Positions 35,570 through 48,975 of a DNA stretch of 64,000 bases are shown here, piece by piece. Below the pieces are notes generated by a model. The model saw only the letters and a program-made list of their open reading frames with translations, was not told the DNA's origin and made no database searches. The stretch covers positions 10,416,001-10,480,000 of the forward strand of contig OX327702.1 of NCBI GenBank assembly GCA_946807835.1, read 5' to 3'. The position numbers and the translations under genes were made by a program. Each line of letters begins with the position of its first letter. Position 1 is the stretch's first letter. Source of the stretch: Ailanthus altissimus. Taxonomy: Eukaryota > Streptophyta > Magnoliopsida > Sapindales > Simaroubaceae.

Positions 35570-37915
35570 TTATAGGATAGTCCATCCTAAATGAGAAATA
35601 TAAAGTAGAAGTTGTGTTACCTTGGTCTAGGAATAGGCTACAATTAGAGGATGACACTGATGTTTAAGTTACTATAATTTGAAAGGGTTGACAAAATAAA
35701 TATTAACAAAAAAGTAGTGCCTCTAGATATCATATACATTCCACCACTAGAGGGTCAAAAACTTAAAAATTCAGAACATGGAGAAAAGGTTGATAACACA
35801 TTAATTTAGATTTCATGCACCACCCAATGCCATACATAACCACTTGAGCTTGAAACACACCCACCTAAACAAAAAAAAATGTGCCCACCTGAGTAAGAAA
35901 GACCCCTACTAAACAAGAAACACACCAACCTGAACAAGAAACATACCCACTTGGCACATCAAGGGTATTTACTTTGATGATGATACAAATGAGTCGTTCC
36001 ATTTTTTAGATAGAAAGGAAAGTGAGGAGAGGAATGTTAAGGGTTTTGTAGAGGGTTAATTTGAGACTTTGGTTGATGATGACGTGGAATAGTACAATCA
36101 TATAATGATGATCTTTTCCATAGCTCATCTGAGAACGAAGACCAGTTTTTAAGATGTCAAGAAAAATTTATAGAAAAGTGTGGGTAGAGAAATTAGGGGA
36201 ACCAGTTTCCTTTGAAGTTGGTCACTCATTTATTAACATAGAAAATTTTAGAGAGGCACTTTCTAAGTGCATTATCCAACAAGAGTTCACACCAAATAAA
36301 GTGAAAAGTGAGCCTTTAAGAGTCATTATTAAGTGTGCTTCAGAGGGTTATCCTTGGAAGATACATAGAGGTAGGTTACCAGATGGAGTGTCCTTTATGG
36401 TTTAGGTTCACAACCCTAAGCATACATGTCTGACCAAAACAATAGAGGCTAAGCCAGGATGGATTGCCAAAGAGTTTAAAATTTTGGTTAGAGAGGTGTC
36501 TGATATTAAACCTGATGTTATTGAGCAAAAAATATTACAAAGGTATGGTGTGACAGTCCTTAGACTTAGAATGTATAGAGCTAAAAGAAATGCCTTGGAT
36601 ATGCTAGATGAGGATCATGCTTTGTCTTATGCTCTATAACACAAATATGCCCATATGGTTATGAAAACTAACTCTGGTGAGTAGCAACCATCCAATCAAA
36701 AATAACCCCCAGCCCTGAATGTATTCCCACAAACCCATCATTTAAGAGAATTTGTGTGGCCTTTCTTGCACAGAAAGCATGTTTTTTAAAAGGATGTAAA
36801 TCATTTATAGGGTTAGATGGATGTCATTTGAAAGAAGAATTTTGTGGTATCATGTTGTCTTTTATGGCTCTAGATGCCAATAATAGCATATTTTCATTAG
36901 TAGTGTCTGTGTAAAGCTGAGTGCAGTGAAAGTTTGTGTGTGTGTATGTGTTTTTTTGGAAAAGTTATTTTATTTTATTGGTTATGAGGAGATGAGGATA
37001 TTGACATTTATGAGTAATAAACAAAAGAGCATGTTGGATGCTTTGCAAGCATACTAGCTAAATTCTAATACAATGTGGTACAACAGGCATTTATATGCCA
37101 AATTTAAAAGTCATTGGCCTAGTTTGCATTTGAAAAATCTATTTTTGTATATAGTAAGAGAGGCAGACAAACACCGGTTCAAAATTCACCTTCAAAAAAT
37201 CAAAGAAATTAATATTCATGCATATGATTGACCAGTTAAGTTGACACCTAACAAGTGGTCAATACATGGGTTTGATCCCAGTGTCAAATGTGATCATGTC
37301 ACAAAGAATTTCACTGAGGTATTTAACAGTTGGTTGCTGAAAGAGATGGCAATGCCTATTTTGACCCTACTGGAGCATCATAAAAGAAAGGTATCAATAT
37401 GGCCAGTCATAAGAAGGAGATATGGCCTTATTTGTGAGAAAAAAAATTAAAGAGTTGGGTGACTATGGTAGACAATTGAGGATATTGAATGCTAAAAATG
37501 GGCCTTTTGAAATTTTAGACCCTAAGAGGGCTTATTTAGTTGATATGAATACTAGAACTTGTGAGTGTATTGCATGAAAAGTCAATGGTGTACCATGCAA
37601 ACATGCAATAAGGAGTAATTTTTAATTTGAAGGATAACCCAAAACAGTATATGGACAAGCTATTGTCTAAGAATGCTTTTTTGTTAACTTATAAGGGTAT
37701 GATTAGACTAATACCCGAAAAATGTGCATAGGAAGATGTAAACTTGCCTAGGTTAAATCCTCTACAAGTAAAAAGGTCTATTATAAGACCTAAAGTGCAA
37801 AGAATGAGGGAGCTAACTGAACCTCCCAAGTCATAAAGGTCATTTGCTGTGAAATATAAAACTTATGGGAGCTTGAGGCATAATACTAGAACATGTGCAC
37901 CGAACATGAGTTATT
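35570..37915 (+). pseudogene. Mutator-like (MULE) transposase, decayed
   Basis: 36154-36405 encodes a clean MuDR-type N-terminal DNA-binding segment (VSFEVGHSFINIENFREAL, VIIKCASEGYPWKIH). Downstream frames, broken by many stops and shifts, give HTCLTKTIEAKPGWIAKEF, the catalytic-domain signature FIGLDGCHLKEEF...LDANNSIFSL (about 36795-36900) and GFDPSVKCDHVTKNFTEVFNSWLL (37270-37350). A SWIM-like CECIA...KVNGVPCKHA follows (about 37560-37610), then a GSLRHNTRTC knuckle (near 37870-37895). This is the normal MuDR order. An N-terminal segment (VVLPWSRNRLQLEDDTDV, about 35612-35668) precedes it. Terminal inverted repeats were not found. Inactive. Confidence 0.85.
35850..35957 (+). repeat. Short imperfect tandem repeat in the MULE 5' region
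   Basis: Repeats of about 22 bases around 'aacaagaaacacacc(a)acctg', four to five degenerate copies. They lie in what would be the N-terminal linker of the transposase. Confidence 0.5.
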
Positions 37916-38560
37916 TTATAAGTGCAACTCTAACTGATTTTTATTTTATTTGATTTCATTTATCTATAAATGCAACTATTTTCCAATTTTATCTAATTAT
38001 TTGTCATGCAGGGGATTGCTTCAGGTGCAACAAGTTTATCCAATTTGGGGACAACAAATAGGAGATTATCATCCACTTTTGGAGTAAGAAATAAGGCAGC
38101 AAGAGTTATGGTAAGAAATCTTTGCAACATAGTTTAGAGCTAAATGCTTTAACTTGATTAATTTTTATTTAACTTAACTTGTAGGGAGAAGATCAGTTAG
38201 TGAAGTTAGATCCACATCATCTACAGGTGGAAGTGCAATGGCAAAAAATGAACTTATAGATTTTAAAGTTTTTAATTTTTTCGTAATATTGTCAAAACCT
38301 TTTAATTTATACTTATGGATCAATTTAGGGAATAAAGGAAGAGGGAAGCTTGGCAGGCGTAGAAAACACCAAGTAGCCTAAAGAAAAATGATACATTTTG
38401 TAATGATACTTATAGATCAATTTAAAGTTTTTGATATGGATGTTACAAGTGCTTAGAATTGTCTTCTTGTTATGAACTAGTATGACTTATTATAGATGTT
38501 ATAGATTTTTACAAACTTCATTTTAGGTTTGTTTCTGAATTATAAATACAATTTAAATTC
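37916..38560 (+). other. Possible 3' end of the MULE transcript unit, otherwise nothing recognised
   Basis: A 'tgcag|ggg' acceptor-like site near 38011 begins a serine/threonine-rich frame (SGATSLSNLGTTNRRL...) that could be a C-terminal exon. No domain is seen. Confidence 0.3.
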
Positions 38561-38589
38561 CAATTTTAGGTATAGACTTATTATGCACT

Positions 38590-38990
38590 ATTTTATAGTA
38601 GTAGCAACCATTTCATTTTTTTTCTATTCACTTGACAACATTGCACCCACCAAGACAAGAAAAATATATGTTGCAGTTTCTTCACTTCATCAACTTTTTT
38701 TCCAATTTCTGCATGACCAGTAGCTAACCTGCAAACTTCCTTATCTATATTCTGCAATACTTCTACCAAGAAACTCATTTCTGGAACTTTAAGTATCCAA
38801 ATGTTTAAATCTTCTTCCTTAAGTTCTCAAAATCTATAAAAGTTGTATTTTCTTCCTTCACAATAGAAGAACAACTTATAGGGATTCTTCTCTAACTCTA
38901 ATATCTTCACACCTACCTTCCTTCCATAAACAACTATTATTTCTAAATTTGATAATTTTGCCATTAACTTCATTCACATGTAGAGAGGTT
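38590..38990 (-). pseudogene. Possible GRF-zinc-finger-like gene fragment
   Basis: Minus-strand frames give REESLYKLFFYCEGR..YNFYRF, a stop, ELKEEDLNIWILKVPEMSFLVEVLQNIDKEV...GHAEIGKKVDEVKKLQ. The order (short Cys/aromatic segment, then a coiled-coil with a terminal hydrophobic stretch) recalls plant GRF-type zinc finger proteins. The zinc ligands cannot all be found. Weak assignment. Confidence 0.25.
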
Positions 38991-39486
38991 GACATTAAGT
39001 AAATAAGTATCGCTTATAAGGCTATTAATGAAAATATGGAGAGCGCTTGTTGCAAGATAAACAAAAATTTTAGAGATACAACTTATGAAAAATTTGAAAG
39101 TATGAGTACATGATAAAATGGCCACTTGTGCAGTCTTTTATAGGCAATTTATTTTTAACCGTTGCTTTGGAATAGTAACAATTGGAAAACTATTAAACAC
39201 ATAATAAAATGGCCACTTACACTTAATCAAAACATTAAACATATGCTTAAAAATATTATTAAAATAATACACGAGAAATCATGTAAAAAAGTGCATAAAT
39301 TAATAAGGTGTTTTAGTAAAGTCGCTGGTATTAATTTATTCAAGTTAGTTTTCATAAGTCGAATAAGTAGCAGCTGAAAAGGTTTTGATTTGCATGGAAA
39401 ATTATGTATTTTTATTTTTTGTGCAAGGATAAAGTTGTCATTTCATTACTTTTTCACAAAGGCATTTTAGACTTTTCATACGACTT
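38991..39486. other. Intergenic, no feature recognised
   Basis: AT-rich sequence up to the start of the third beta LTR. A repeated 'aaaatggccacttg/ac' occurs at 39116-39130 and 39205-39220. Confidence 0.35.
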
Positions 39487-42113
39487 TGTTACGCCCCAGA
39501 CCCAAAATATCTGACACACGACATAACTTACATTTATTCAATAATGTGCACTCATAAATAATATTGCATAAAATTTCAAACTTTAATCCAACATAGGAAT
39601 CCTTAGCAAGTTGTTAGTAAGTTCAACACTAAAATCAACCCATAATCACATTTGGTGAAACTTAAACCAAATACAACCATACTTAATAAAATAATACATA
39701 AGTATTTATTCAATAGGGACCAATCAAATATCTTAACCTACGTGTCCCCAAATGAAACACTCAGCAACCTAGCAACTTAGGGAACCCAAGAAACAGCAGA
39801 AGCCTTGCCAAATCCGCTAAGCACACTTGTACCTTATTTACCTGAAATCACCATAAACTGTAATGAGTATAAAACTCAGTAAGCATACTAATTTTTCATA
39901 TATCAAAATACCAATACATATATATACACAATGCATATGTATGATATGCTGTAATAAATCAAAATCATAATCTTATCAAATCACATGTCAGGTAAACGCT
40001 TACATATTCTTTCAAGACATAAAATAGGAATATCATCACTCAACTACTACTTAGTATGACTTCCATATCACATATCACATAATAAGCCAAATGTCACTCA
40101 TAGGTGACATACCGTATGAGAAAATTAGTACAAGTGAGGTTTAAATTACACATATATAATGCTCATGCCTGAAGGTAAGAGCCAAACCCTAACCCTGATC
40201 ATCAGTGAGTCCTCTTACATACACTAATACGCCACCACACGAATGTGATGACTCACTCTTCCTTTAGGTACCAATAGGATCCTCCCTATATACAGAACAT
40301 ATACCAATCCCAAAGGAAAAGCCATACATAAAGGCTCTACAAATCATATAAGATGCCTACTAAGTCAATAGTGAGTTCAAGCATTCTCAAAACACAAAAT
40401 ATTTTTTATGGACATATTACACTTTAAAAGCTTTTTTTGTTAAACACATTTCATTTTGAAAGCTCACTTTCAAAAATACATATATGTCATGTATGTCCAT
40501 GCTCACATTCATAAACATATGTCTTTTATATTTCATATCAAAATATACTTTAACATAACATAAACATATTCCTAAGCACATTTACAAAATCATACATAAC
40601 AATTACTATGTTTATTGTGATTTCAGAAGAAAAAAAAAGTCTAATATACTTACCTCTTAACACTTTCGAGTACAAGGTTTAATTTTCTTTAACCTATCAA
40701 TGGAGATTAATCCTTTTATAGGCCTCAACATTCACACAAAACACTTAAATAGCTTACAAAATTACACATATTGCACTTATCACATCGAATTGGTCTAATT
40801 ATTTAGTTTCTTAAAACCTATCATTTTGACCACTTACACTTAACAAAATTTTCTTATACGTCAATTGATGTCTAATTACTCCAAAATCAGAATATATCAT
40901 TCTTGACTCATATATCCTTCTTATACATGAATATTATATCATAATTTCTACACAATCCATTCCATAAACACCATCAAATCCAAACTATTATCCTGACAGG
41001 ATCAAGATATTTACTGAATAGTATTCAATCTCCCAATTTTATAAAATCATATACTAACTCAAAAATGATAAAGCTATCACAGAATTACTCTTGACACATC
41101 TCTCAATCCATGATAAATATTTTACTTCAAAATTCCTGCCAAAAGTATTTTAAAACTATTTTAAAACTATTTTATTCCATAGCTTTAAAAATCTATTAAT
41201 CAAGTACTGCAATGAGCTGATACACTTTAAAAAATTATAATAATTTAACCACATTAATATAAATTTTAAATTTTGAACATATCATATTAGACATAAAATT
41301 ATCATATTTTAGAAATTCATAATTTTTTAAGATCATTCAGCAGATCAAAAATTATTTGTCACTGTATCATACTGTTAACACAGAAAATGTTCAGAAATTC
41401 AAGGTCATTTTGGTAAATTCACTACAAATTCAATTTTTGGAATTTTATATCGATTCAAAGTCTAAAATGATTTAAGACATGTCTAATTTCATATACTCAA
41501 AATACAAAGCTAGAATCAAAGTACAACAATTTATAAAATTCCCAGATCAAGAGACTATCAAATAGAAATTCTGCAATTCATCATGATTTATCAAGCTATC
41601 TACATAAATCATCATCAATTCTCACAATATCTTACAAAATCCACATTAAATCCTCAATTGTACATATTTTCAAAAATCAAAACTTAAAGGAATTAACTAA
41701 ATTAACACCAAGAAACTAAGAATGGGTCATAATATACTTCTTAAAGCTTAAATTCCAAATTTCTTCTTCCTCTTCTCTTTCTCTCCCCTCTCTTTCTCTC
41801 TTTTCTCACTCTAAAAGAGGTGGATCGACTAAAATAAGTGAATTAGGGTTACAAATGTGTATTTTTATACTAAGAGGCTAATTTTTAATATTTACAAATT
41901 AGCCCCTAAAACTTTTAAAGTATTATAATTTGGTCCCTAAAATAAATCTAAAGTCTTACAAATAAACCCAATACTAATAGTAGGTCCTTAATCTATACAA
42001 ACACTACTAATAACAATACATAAATCAAGTATCACCCACATACAAATAAAATATATATATTTATATATATATAAATATTTATTCTTACCGGTTATGGATA
42101 AGTGGTTACTACA
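39487..42113 (-). mobile_element. Solo LTR, family beta, copy 3 (2627 bp)
   Basis: It starts TGTTACGCCCC, ends GTTACTACA, and aligns along its whole length with 22895-25588. The flanks are GACTT and ATCTT, so the target duplication is decayed or lost. It lacks one segment near its left end that the other copies have (equivalent to about 22985-23095). Noncoding. Confidence 0.78.
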
Positions 42114-42930
42114 ATCTTACACAAGTTTTATTAACTCTAACAGAAGATTCCCTAACAGCTGAGCATTACTGTCTATTTTCTAAAGTTTAGGGTATTGATG
42201 TATGAAGCCTTACTTCAAGAGTATTCATAATAATATCTCTTTTAATAATGGAGCATTTCATCCAAACTGGAATTTTCTCAAGATCAATAAGTTATATTTA
42301 GCAATGTCAATTTGAGAAATAAGCTTTGCTAAATTTTTGTAGGTCTGATGATTATTGTTCTTTGTAATTCTTAAAGGCAATAAAAAAACATATTAAATTA
42401 GCAAATTTCATTTTGGTTTCTTCGTGTCTTCTTTAAAGTAGTGAAATTTTTTTTCTCACACATTTGATTGTATAATCTTCTCATTTTGGTTTTATTTTAA
42501 GTGGATTTAATGAATGATGAATTTTTTTCTTCAATTGTGTTAGATGAATTTTATTTTCTTAATTGTGTTTTAGAACAAATTTATTATTATATGCATTAAA
42601 TAATTAATTTTTAATGTAATTTTAAATTTTATTTATTGTGACTTAAATATGTATTAAATGAATTGAATATTTCATTTAAACGAATTGAATTTGGTGTTAT
42701 TATTCGTTTAAATCAATATAATCGTAAATGATTCAAATCGTATATAATCATATAAATGAATTGAAATTGATCCGTTTATTTAAATGTGTCGTATCATGTA
42801 ATTGGCATATTAAACGAATTGAATCTATGTTTTAGTGTCTAATTCGTTTGCGTAAATGAATATGATAAAAATTTGTTAACACTCTATATTGACACGATAT
42901 GAATACAATTTGTTTACACGAATTGTCACA
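42114..42930. other. Intergenic with a probable hAT-like MITE end
   Basis: 42660-42930 is rich in 'aacgaatt/attcgtt' and ends 'acgaattgtcacaccta', a form seen at ends of hAT-type MITEs. The other end was not found. Confidence 0.3.
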
Positions 42931-43156
42931 CCTAGTTGTTCCATGCTAGCACAGCCCATGAAAAATTGGCCTAGGCTAGCTGCATGTTTGGGCTGAAATA
43001 GCATGAAAAAATTTGTATTGTGTTATGTTGTGCTGGCACAATAAGCCCAATGGGTTATGCCATAAAAAAAATACAAATTAAAAGCTGTCGGCAGTCTTTT
43101 CTTTATTATTATTATTATTATTTTAAGGGATCGTTGATCAATAGTCTCTAAGGACC

Positions 43157-44738
43157 TGATGAACACATGAAAATGCATATTTATTAAGAGATTCAATCAC
43201 CATTTAATGTCACTAATTTTAGCATTTTTGTACTTTTAGCTTGAAATAAAGTGTTCTCCTTAAATTGTGATTAATAAATGTTATTTGCACAAGTTTAGGT
43301 AAAATAGACATAGCTCCCAATGTAGAATTCGAAATGAAGAAATTCGAAATGAAGAAATTCTTGAACTTGGAGTAACATGACTCAATCTTACACAAACTTG
43401 AAGAACAGTTGAAAAGCCAAATCCAACATGTTATGGGCCAAAAATTGAGATACAATAGAATCGAGCTATAACTTTCGCTCAGTTTGACCTAACTCACGTA
43501 TTTGAACCGTATCTCACAAAATACGTATCCAATTGGTATAATTCTTGAAGCTATGAAATAATGACTTAATTAGCAATAACTCTTATGTTGATGATAAAGT
43601 CCAAATCAGCCGTTATCATGGACCAAATTGTCTTGCAAGTGGGTAAAAGGGTTGTTGGCCTAAATCTAACATTTCTTTGGAATTTTGCCCATATCTCATT
43701 GGATCCTCATCAAATTTGTATGAACCTGGTGCCTATGGAAAGAAGAGACAAAATTATACAACTTTTATGTTGGCCATAAAAGCTACATCGGTCATTTACA
43801 TTATCTAAAAGGTGCTGCAAGTAGGTGAATGAGTTATTGGCCTAAAATTATTGAAGATTGATGTCACACATGACATAGTTCCATTCATTGCTTATATAAG
43901 GACACTCTTAGGACATTTTCAACATTAGATAATTCGCTCTTATTTTCTTCTTATTAACATGTATTGTAATTTAGACTAGAGTTCTTGGCAAAGCTAAGAG
44001 ATGAACTTTTATGTTTAATAAATTTACTTCTATGCTTTAATTCGTTGTTAAGAGCTACAAATGTTTGTAAGTTTGATTATGCTTAAACTCTTATCTATTT
44101 TATTTTTTGTAATCCAAATGTTATAATTCTTATATTTTTTATATTTTCAGTCATGCTTTCTTTATGTGATTCTTGTTGAATTATAATTGTTATTGGTTAT
44201 ATTATTTTATATGTTAATCTTTTACTACAATATTGTCAATTGATATATTATCGATCTTGGATAACATGTAAAGGCAATAAATGTTTGATATTCAATTTGA
44301 TCTCTTACTGCAATATTGTCAAAATAATATGTTGTCGATCTTAGATAACTTGTATAAATGAACATGATTTGTGTTAATATTTGCAAAAGAGTTTAGTCAT
44401 ATCAAATGCATGTGTTATCAAATGTGCTATATTTTACATATCTTCCAATTGATTGTTTAGAAGTAAAACTATCAATTGAGTTATAAACATTTAATCAAAG
44501 TGTATAGTAGATTTATAAAGCATGATTGTAATTCTCGAAGCCTTATTTAAATCATCATAAGACATTTTTCTCAATTCATAAACAATTTTATATCATCCAC
44601 TTAAACCAATTAGTTAATTTTCTCCTTGCTACTGCTTTAATATTTTTACTTCACCAATCTATTTTACTAAAAGATTCCTCATGAGATCGACACCTCAATC
44701 TATATTGCGATAACTGCATTATATTTTGAGCGTAAATA
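43157..44738 (+). mobile_element. Solo LTR of an Athila/Tat-like gypsy element
   Basis: It starts TGATGAACACATG and ends near 'gcgtaaata', with flanks GGACC (43152-43156) and AGACC (44739-44743), a 4/5 target duplication. It shares its opening, a TATA box (about 43893) and the tail 'catgagatcgaca' (about 44680) with the LTR at 1796-3190. It contains the 'gagctataacttt' stretch common in this class. No coding region is present. Confidence 0.6.
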
Positions 44739-45020
44739 AGACCCTAACGTTTTTCTTTTTTTTTCGGTCATTAAAAAAATGACCTATGGATGCCTATAAA
44801 ATGGCACCCATAGTTCCCTTCTCCTTCCAGATTATGCTCAACTCAAATATTTTTCAAATCTCTCTCAACTCTCTTAAATCTCTATCAAATTATTTCAACA
44901 TTCTTTAAAAAAAATAAAATCTCTCAAATTATTTCTTTATTTTTCAATTTTCATTTTTCCAATTACAAATTCTCAACATAATTATTTATTATTTATACAA
45001 TAACAAATCTCAATATCCGT

Positions 45021-46830
45021 AATGAATTTGAAGAAAATATTTGATGCTATCACAAAATTCTAGTAGTCAATTTCTTTCACAATTAAAAATGTTAAAAGTA
45101 TTAAAAAATCCAAAAAGGGTCGAACATAAGATGTTTGAAATTATTTCACACTAGAGACTCGTATAGTTTCTGAAAAAATTAATAAAAGAAAGTATTTATA
45201 AATTTTGTGGTAAAGCTTTAAAAGGCAAAAGTGGAGGTGGCATGGAGTATTTGAATCTATATGCCAAGACGTATTTGTAAAAATATGGTCCAAATGAGTC
45301 AACTCAAACTGAACTTGCCCAAAGTGCTCCTGAAGAAAATCTTTTTGGATTCCATTATAATCAGTAGTGCATATGTATTGAATTGGCTAGATACGTTGTA
45401 GCTAGTAAATAACCTTTCTTATTCGTAGAAGATGAAAGGTATGAGAAATTTATGAAAATGCACGTTCAACCCAACTTCTCTCATGTTCCAATAAATATTG
45501 TTAAAAATGATATTTTCACTGTATATCATCAAATTATACAAAATCTAATTGATGAAATCTCATAATTTAAATGAATATTTGCTATTATTTAATATTGTTG
45601 GACAGGTGCCAATGATTTGGGGTATATTTGTGTTATGTTGCATTTTATTGATAATGAATAATTTTTGCAAAAAAAAACATTATTGCCTTTCATGAATTAA
45701 AAAATCTACACACATGAATTACAAAATCTACACACTACTAATGTTATTTTTAATTCTTTAATAAATATTTTTAGAAAATTTTAAAGTCTTGACAAACTTA
45801 TTAGTATTACTTTTGATCATATAAGTGCCAATACTGTTCTTATAGAATTATTTTCCTATCAGCTAACACTTGCGTGTGGTTCAAGTTTTTTTCATTTAAA
45901 GTGTTTTTGTTATATTCTTAATTTAATTATTCAAGATATTTTGAATATAATTAATTCTTAAATTAAAAAATTAGATAAGCAATAAAATTTATTGCTTCAT
46001 CGTCTTCTAGATGATAAGAATTTAAAATTGTATTGAATAATTGTGGAATGGATTGTAAAAGGTTCAAACTTGATGTAAAAATTCGTTGGAATGCTACATA
46101 TATGATATTGAAATCTTGTGTGAGGTTTAGTGATTATATAACATATTATTATAATGATAAAATAATTGACACTATACGAACTAATAATAATTGAAAATTT
46201 GTATTTTATTATATACATTTTTCAAAAATATATAACAACGTTACGCTAGCATATTCATGTATATATTAACCTTAATCTTTTATTACTTTGACTTATACAT
46301 ATATAATATTAGTTATGTTTTTGTTAAATATAGAGATAGCCTAATGTTTCCTGATTTATTTACTGTTATGAAGATTAAATTTTTAAAAATATTGGAGAAA
46401 AATTCTTATGTTATTTATTTGTGCAACAATAACGTATCACAGAATTAATTGGTCGGTGTAAAAGTTTTAATTATTGGGATCTTAAATATTTAAACTCTAG
46501 ACTTTCTTATGATTTTGACCAAATTTACAATTTTATCACATTAATATTTATTTTTTATGAAAATAAATTTGAATCAATTGTATCTATAGAAGAAACAAAT
46601 GAAGAGCATGTTTATGATTAGACTGCTTAGAGTATTTTGTTAAAAGGTAAAAGAAATATTAGTTCTAGTTCCGTTATTTCTACTGCTTTTGAATTGAAAA
46701 TGTTATTAATAGTGACTACTCTTATATGTTGAGTATACAACAGTAAAGAGAATTTAATATTTTTTATGGTGAAAATCAAACGAAAAGGTTTATCTTGTAT
46801 TATCCATTATGGCTCGAGATTTACTTATTA
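45021..46830 (+). pseudogene. hAT-family (Ac-like) transposase, decayed
   Basis: In shifting frames on the plus strand: a BED-finger trace (FCGKALKGKSGGGMEYL, about 45200-45260), then IELARYVVAS..PFLFVEDERYEKFMK (45378-45455), PNFSHVPINIVKNDIFTVY, TGANDLGYICVMLHFIDNE (about 45603-45655), SITFDHISANT (about 45805) and FHLKCFCYILNLIIQDIL (about 45892-45945). The C-terminal dimerisation motif LSIMARDLL (about 46802-46827) is cut by the alpha LTR insertion at 46826. A TATA-like 'cctataaaatgg' lies at 44793. Many stops and frameshifts; inactive. Confidence 0.85.
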
Positions 46831-48478
46831 GGGTCGGTGTTTATGTGCCATCCCTGAATGTACATATACTTGTGTTATACAAGTATACATTCCCATTAAA
46901 TCTCTAATACCCATTTATGTGGTACCATGCAATGTAACGTTACAAACATTATAAATCTGAAAGAATTTAGATCAGATCTAAAGGAGTTTAGATAAGAGCT
47001 CACAGTTATCCATGCTAAGACAAATAATTGTTAAATGTTAGCACAGTTAAGTGTTAACATGCTATAATACTCAGTAGATCCAAGAGTTGGAGTCTTGTCT
47101 GTAATGGGACATAGACCCGGTAATATACTAATAACTACATAGTTGCAAGAGTTGCAATCGGGTGCCAGAAAATGCAAGTTGCACAAGTATGTTCTCGAAT
47201 AATTGTCCCTGGTCTATTTCTACCGATGCGGGTCTATCGGTGGATACCTTTATATATAGATCAGCATATGTCGTACCTATAGGGTATAGATGGTCGTTCC
47301 TAGCCGACTATGAGCTTGGAGCTCGTATTGACATATGGGTATCCAGTTAGAACTGGATATGGGACAGACTCACGAGGGCCTCCGATAGACACCTTATGTA
47401 AGCCGTTAATAGAAGGTCCTCTCAAGTTGAGTAGTAACATGGTCTTTTGACCTGAGTGCCACGGTAGGCTTGTAAGTGATTCACCATACTTTGGTTCCAC
47501 GCATGTCACAAACTTTTTATGGTGTAATCGTTGGGTGTCGCTGGGTATGGTCTGATGCTTATGGAGTTCGGTGCGTACAGATATGGGATCCATCAGCTCC
47601 CATATGGAGTTAAATATCCAGATGCTTCGAGACTGTATCTCGAAAAGTTTTGTGGCCACAAGCAATCATCCCAGGAAAGAGTTTCGCCACGGTGGAATAA
47701 TATAAAAAAGGAGTTTGCGCATATTGTTCAGTGAGATACAAGTCTGGAGATAGGACATGGATGAGCACTGGGAAATTGACGGTGATAATCTATATCCCCG
47801 TACATCCAAGATATCATGACGGCAGGATTATACGTATGCGTTGTAACCTCAACTTATATGGTTCAACGCGCTTACAACTTATATGGTTCAACGCGCTGAT
47901 TTGTATATCCGTGACGTGTGCGTGGGGCATTGCTCACGGACTCATGAAATAGTTTCATTTGACGAATCGGGCGTAGGACCTAAAGAGTCCTACGATATGG
48001 AGTGTACTCATTGTGCACTGGGGCAGCGTGTCAGATTAAATTGTTTAATCCAGCAATATTCAACACAACTACGGGAATACGTGCCTGTCTGTATTTAAGT
48101 GTTAAATACAATAATTATTATTTACTAATTGTATAATGACACATGGCGTATTATGGACCCTCTGTTGAGTTTACCCAAGTGTGAAATTTGGTAGGACCTA
48201 CTAGGGGATAAATTTGGTAACTATTTATGAGGAGCAAAATAGCCATTTCACACTTTAATTATTTAATTGTTAAATAATTAAAATATCTCTCTTTTTATAT
48301 TATATAATATATTTTTATATTATATTATTTTATTATATTATTTATTATATTATATTATATTATTATATTATATGATATTTTATATATAATAATATTTTAT
48401 TTTTGAGTGTCAAATAGTTGGCACTTATTATGTATATTATATTATTATTATTTATATTATATTAATATTATATTATTA

Positions 48479-48519
<41 letters not shown>

Positions 48520-48808
48520 AGAGAGAGAGATGAAAAAGAATGAAAATTTGTGTTTTGGGCATTTGCTTATGAAAGGAGAGGAGAGGAGAGAAATAAAGGA
48601 AAAGAAGAAGAAGAAAAAGAGAAAAAAAATATGGAATTGTTTCATTTTTTTTCTATGGTATCTTAAAATCAATTTAGAATTGTTTTAATCTCCATTTCTT
48701 ATTCTTTTGGAGAAAATGATAAAAACACATACCGGTCATTTTGGAATTTAAGAGTTAAATTCGGTGCTGCGTATAGGGCTACTGTTCTAACTCATCAAGC
48801 CCATCATG
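46826..48808 (+). mobile_element. Truncated LTR, family alpha, copy C
   Basis: It starts 'tattagggtcggtg' (family start TGTTAGGG) and follows copy A in the opposite orientation to 'catcaagcccatcatgg' (48808). The last 300 bp of the family consensus is missing. It contains a 25-bp tandem duplication (about 47851-47899) and (TA)n at 48484-48516. It interrupts the hAT transposase. Confidence 0.75.
48484..48516. repeat. (TA)n microsatellite followed by (GA)n
   Basis: About 33 bases of TA, then 'aaagagagagagaga' (48516-48530). It lies in the U3-like part of LTR copy C. Confidence 0.9.
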
Positions 48809-48975
48809 GACTCGTGCTAGCACGACACACTGGGCCTCAATTTGTAGCCCAACACAGCATAACAACTTGGACCATGTCGTTAAAACACGGCACTATAGCA
48901 TGTCGTGCCAGCCCATGGCATGCTACAGTACCATGTTTGGTTAGGTCACCCACGTATAATTTTTTGCTACCTCTA

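Larger units (their letters stand above)
42931..48975 (+). mobile_element. Decayed hAT element carrying a transposase relic and two LTR insertions
   Basis: Subterminal blocks rich in 'agcccat/atgggct' lie at 42950-43060 and 48795-48910. The right end is 'gctacctcta' (48975), a hAT-like terminus. Between them are the hAT transposase relic (45021-46830), a solo gypsy LTR (43157-44738) and a truncated alpha LTR (46826-48808). The left terminus is not clear, so the extent is an inference from matching subterminal composition. Confidence 0.4.
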
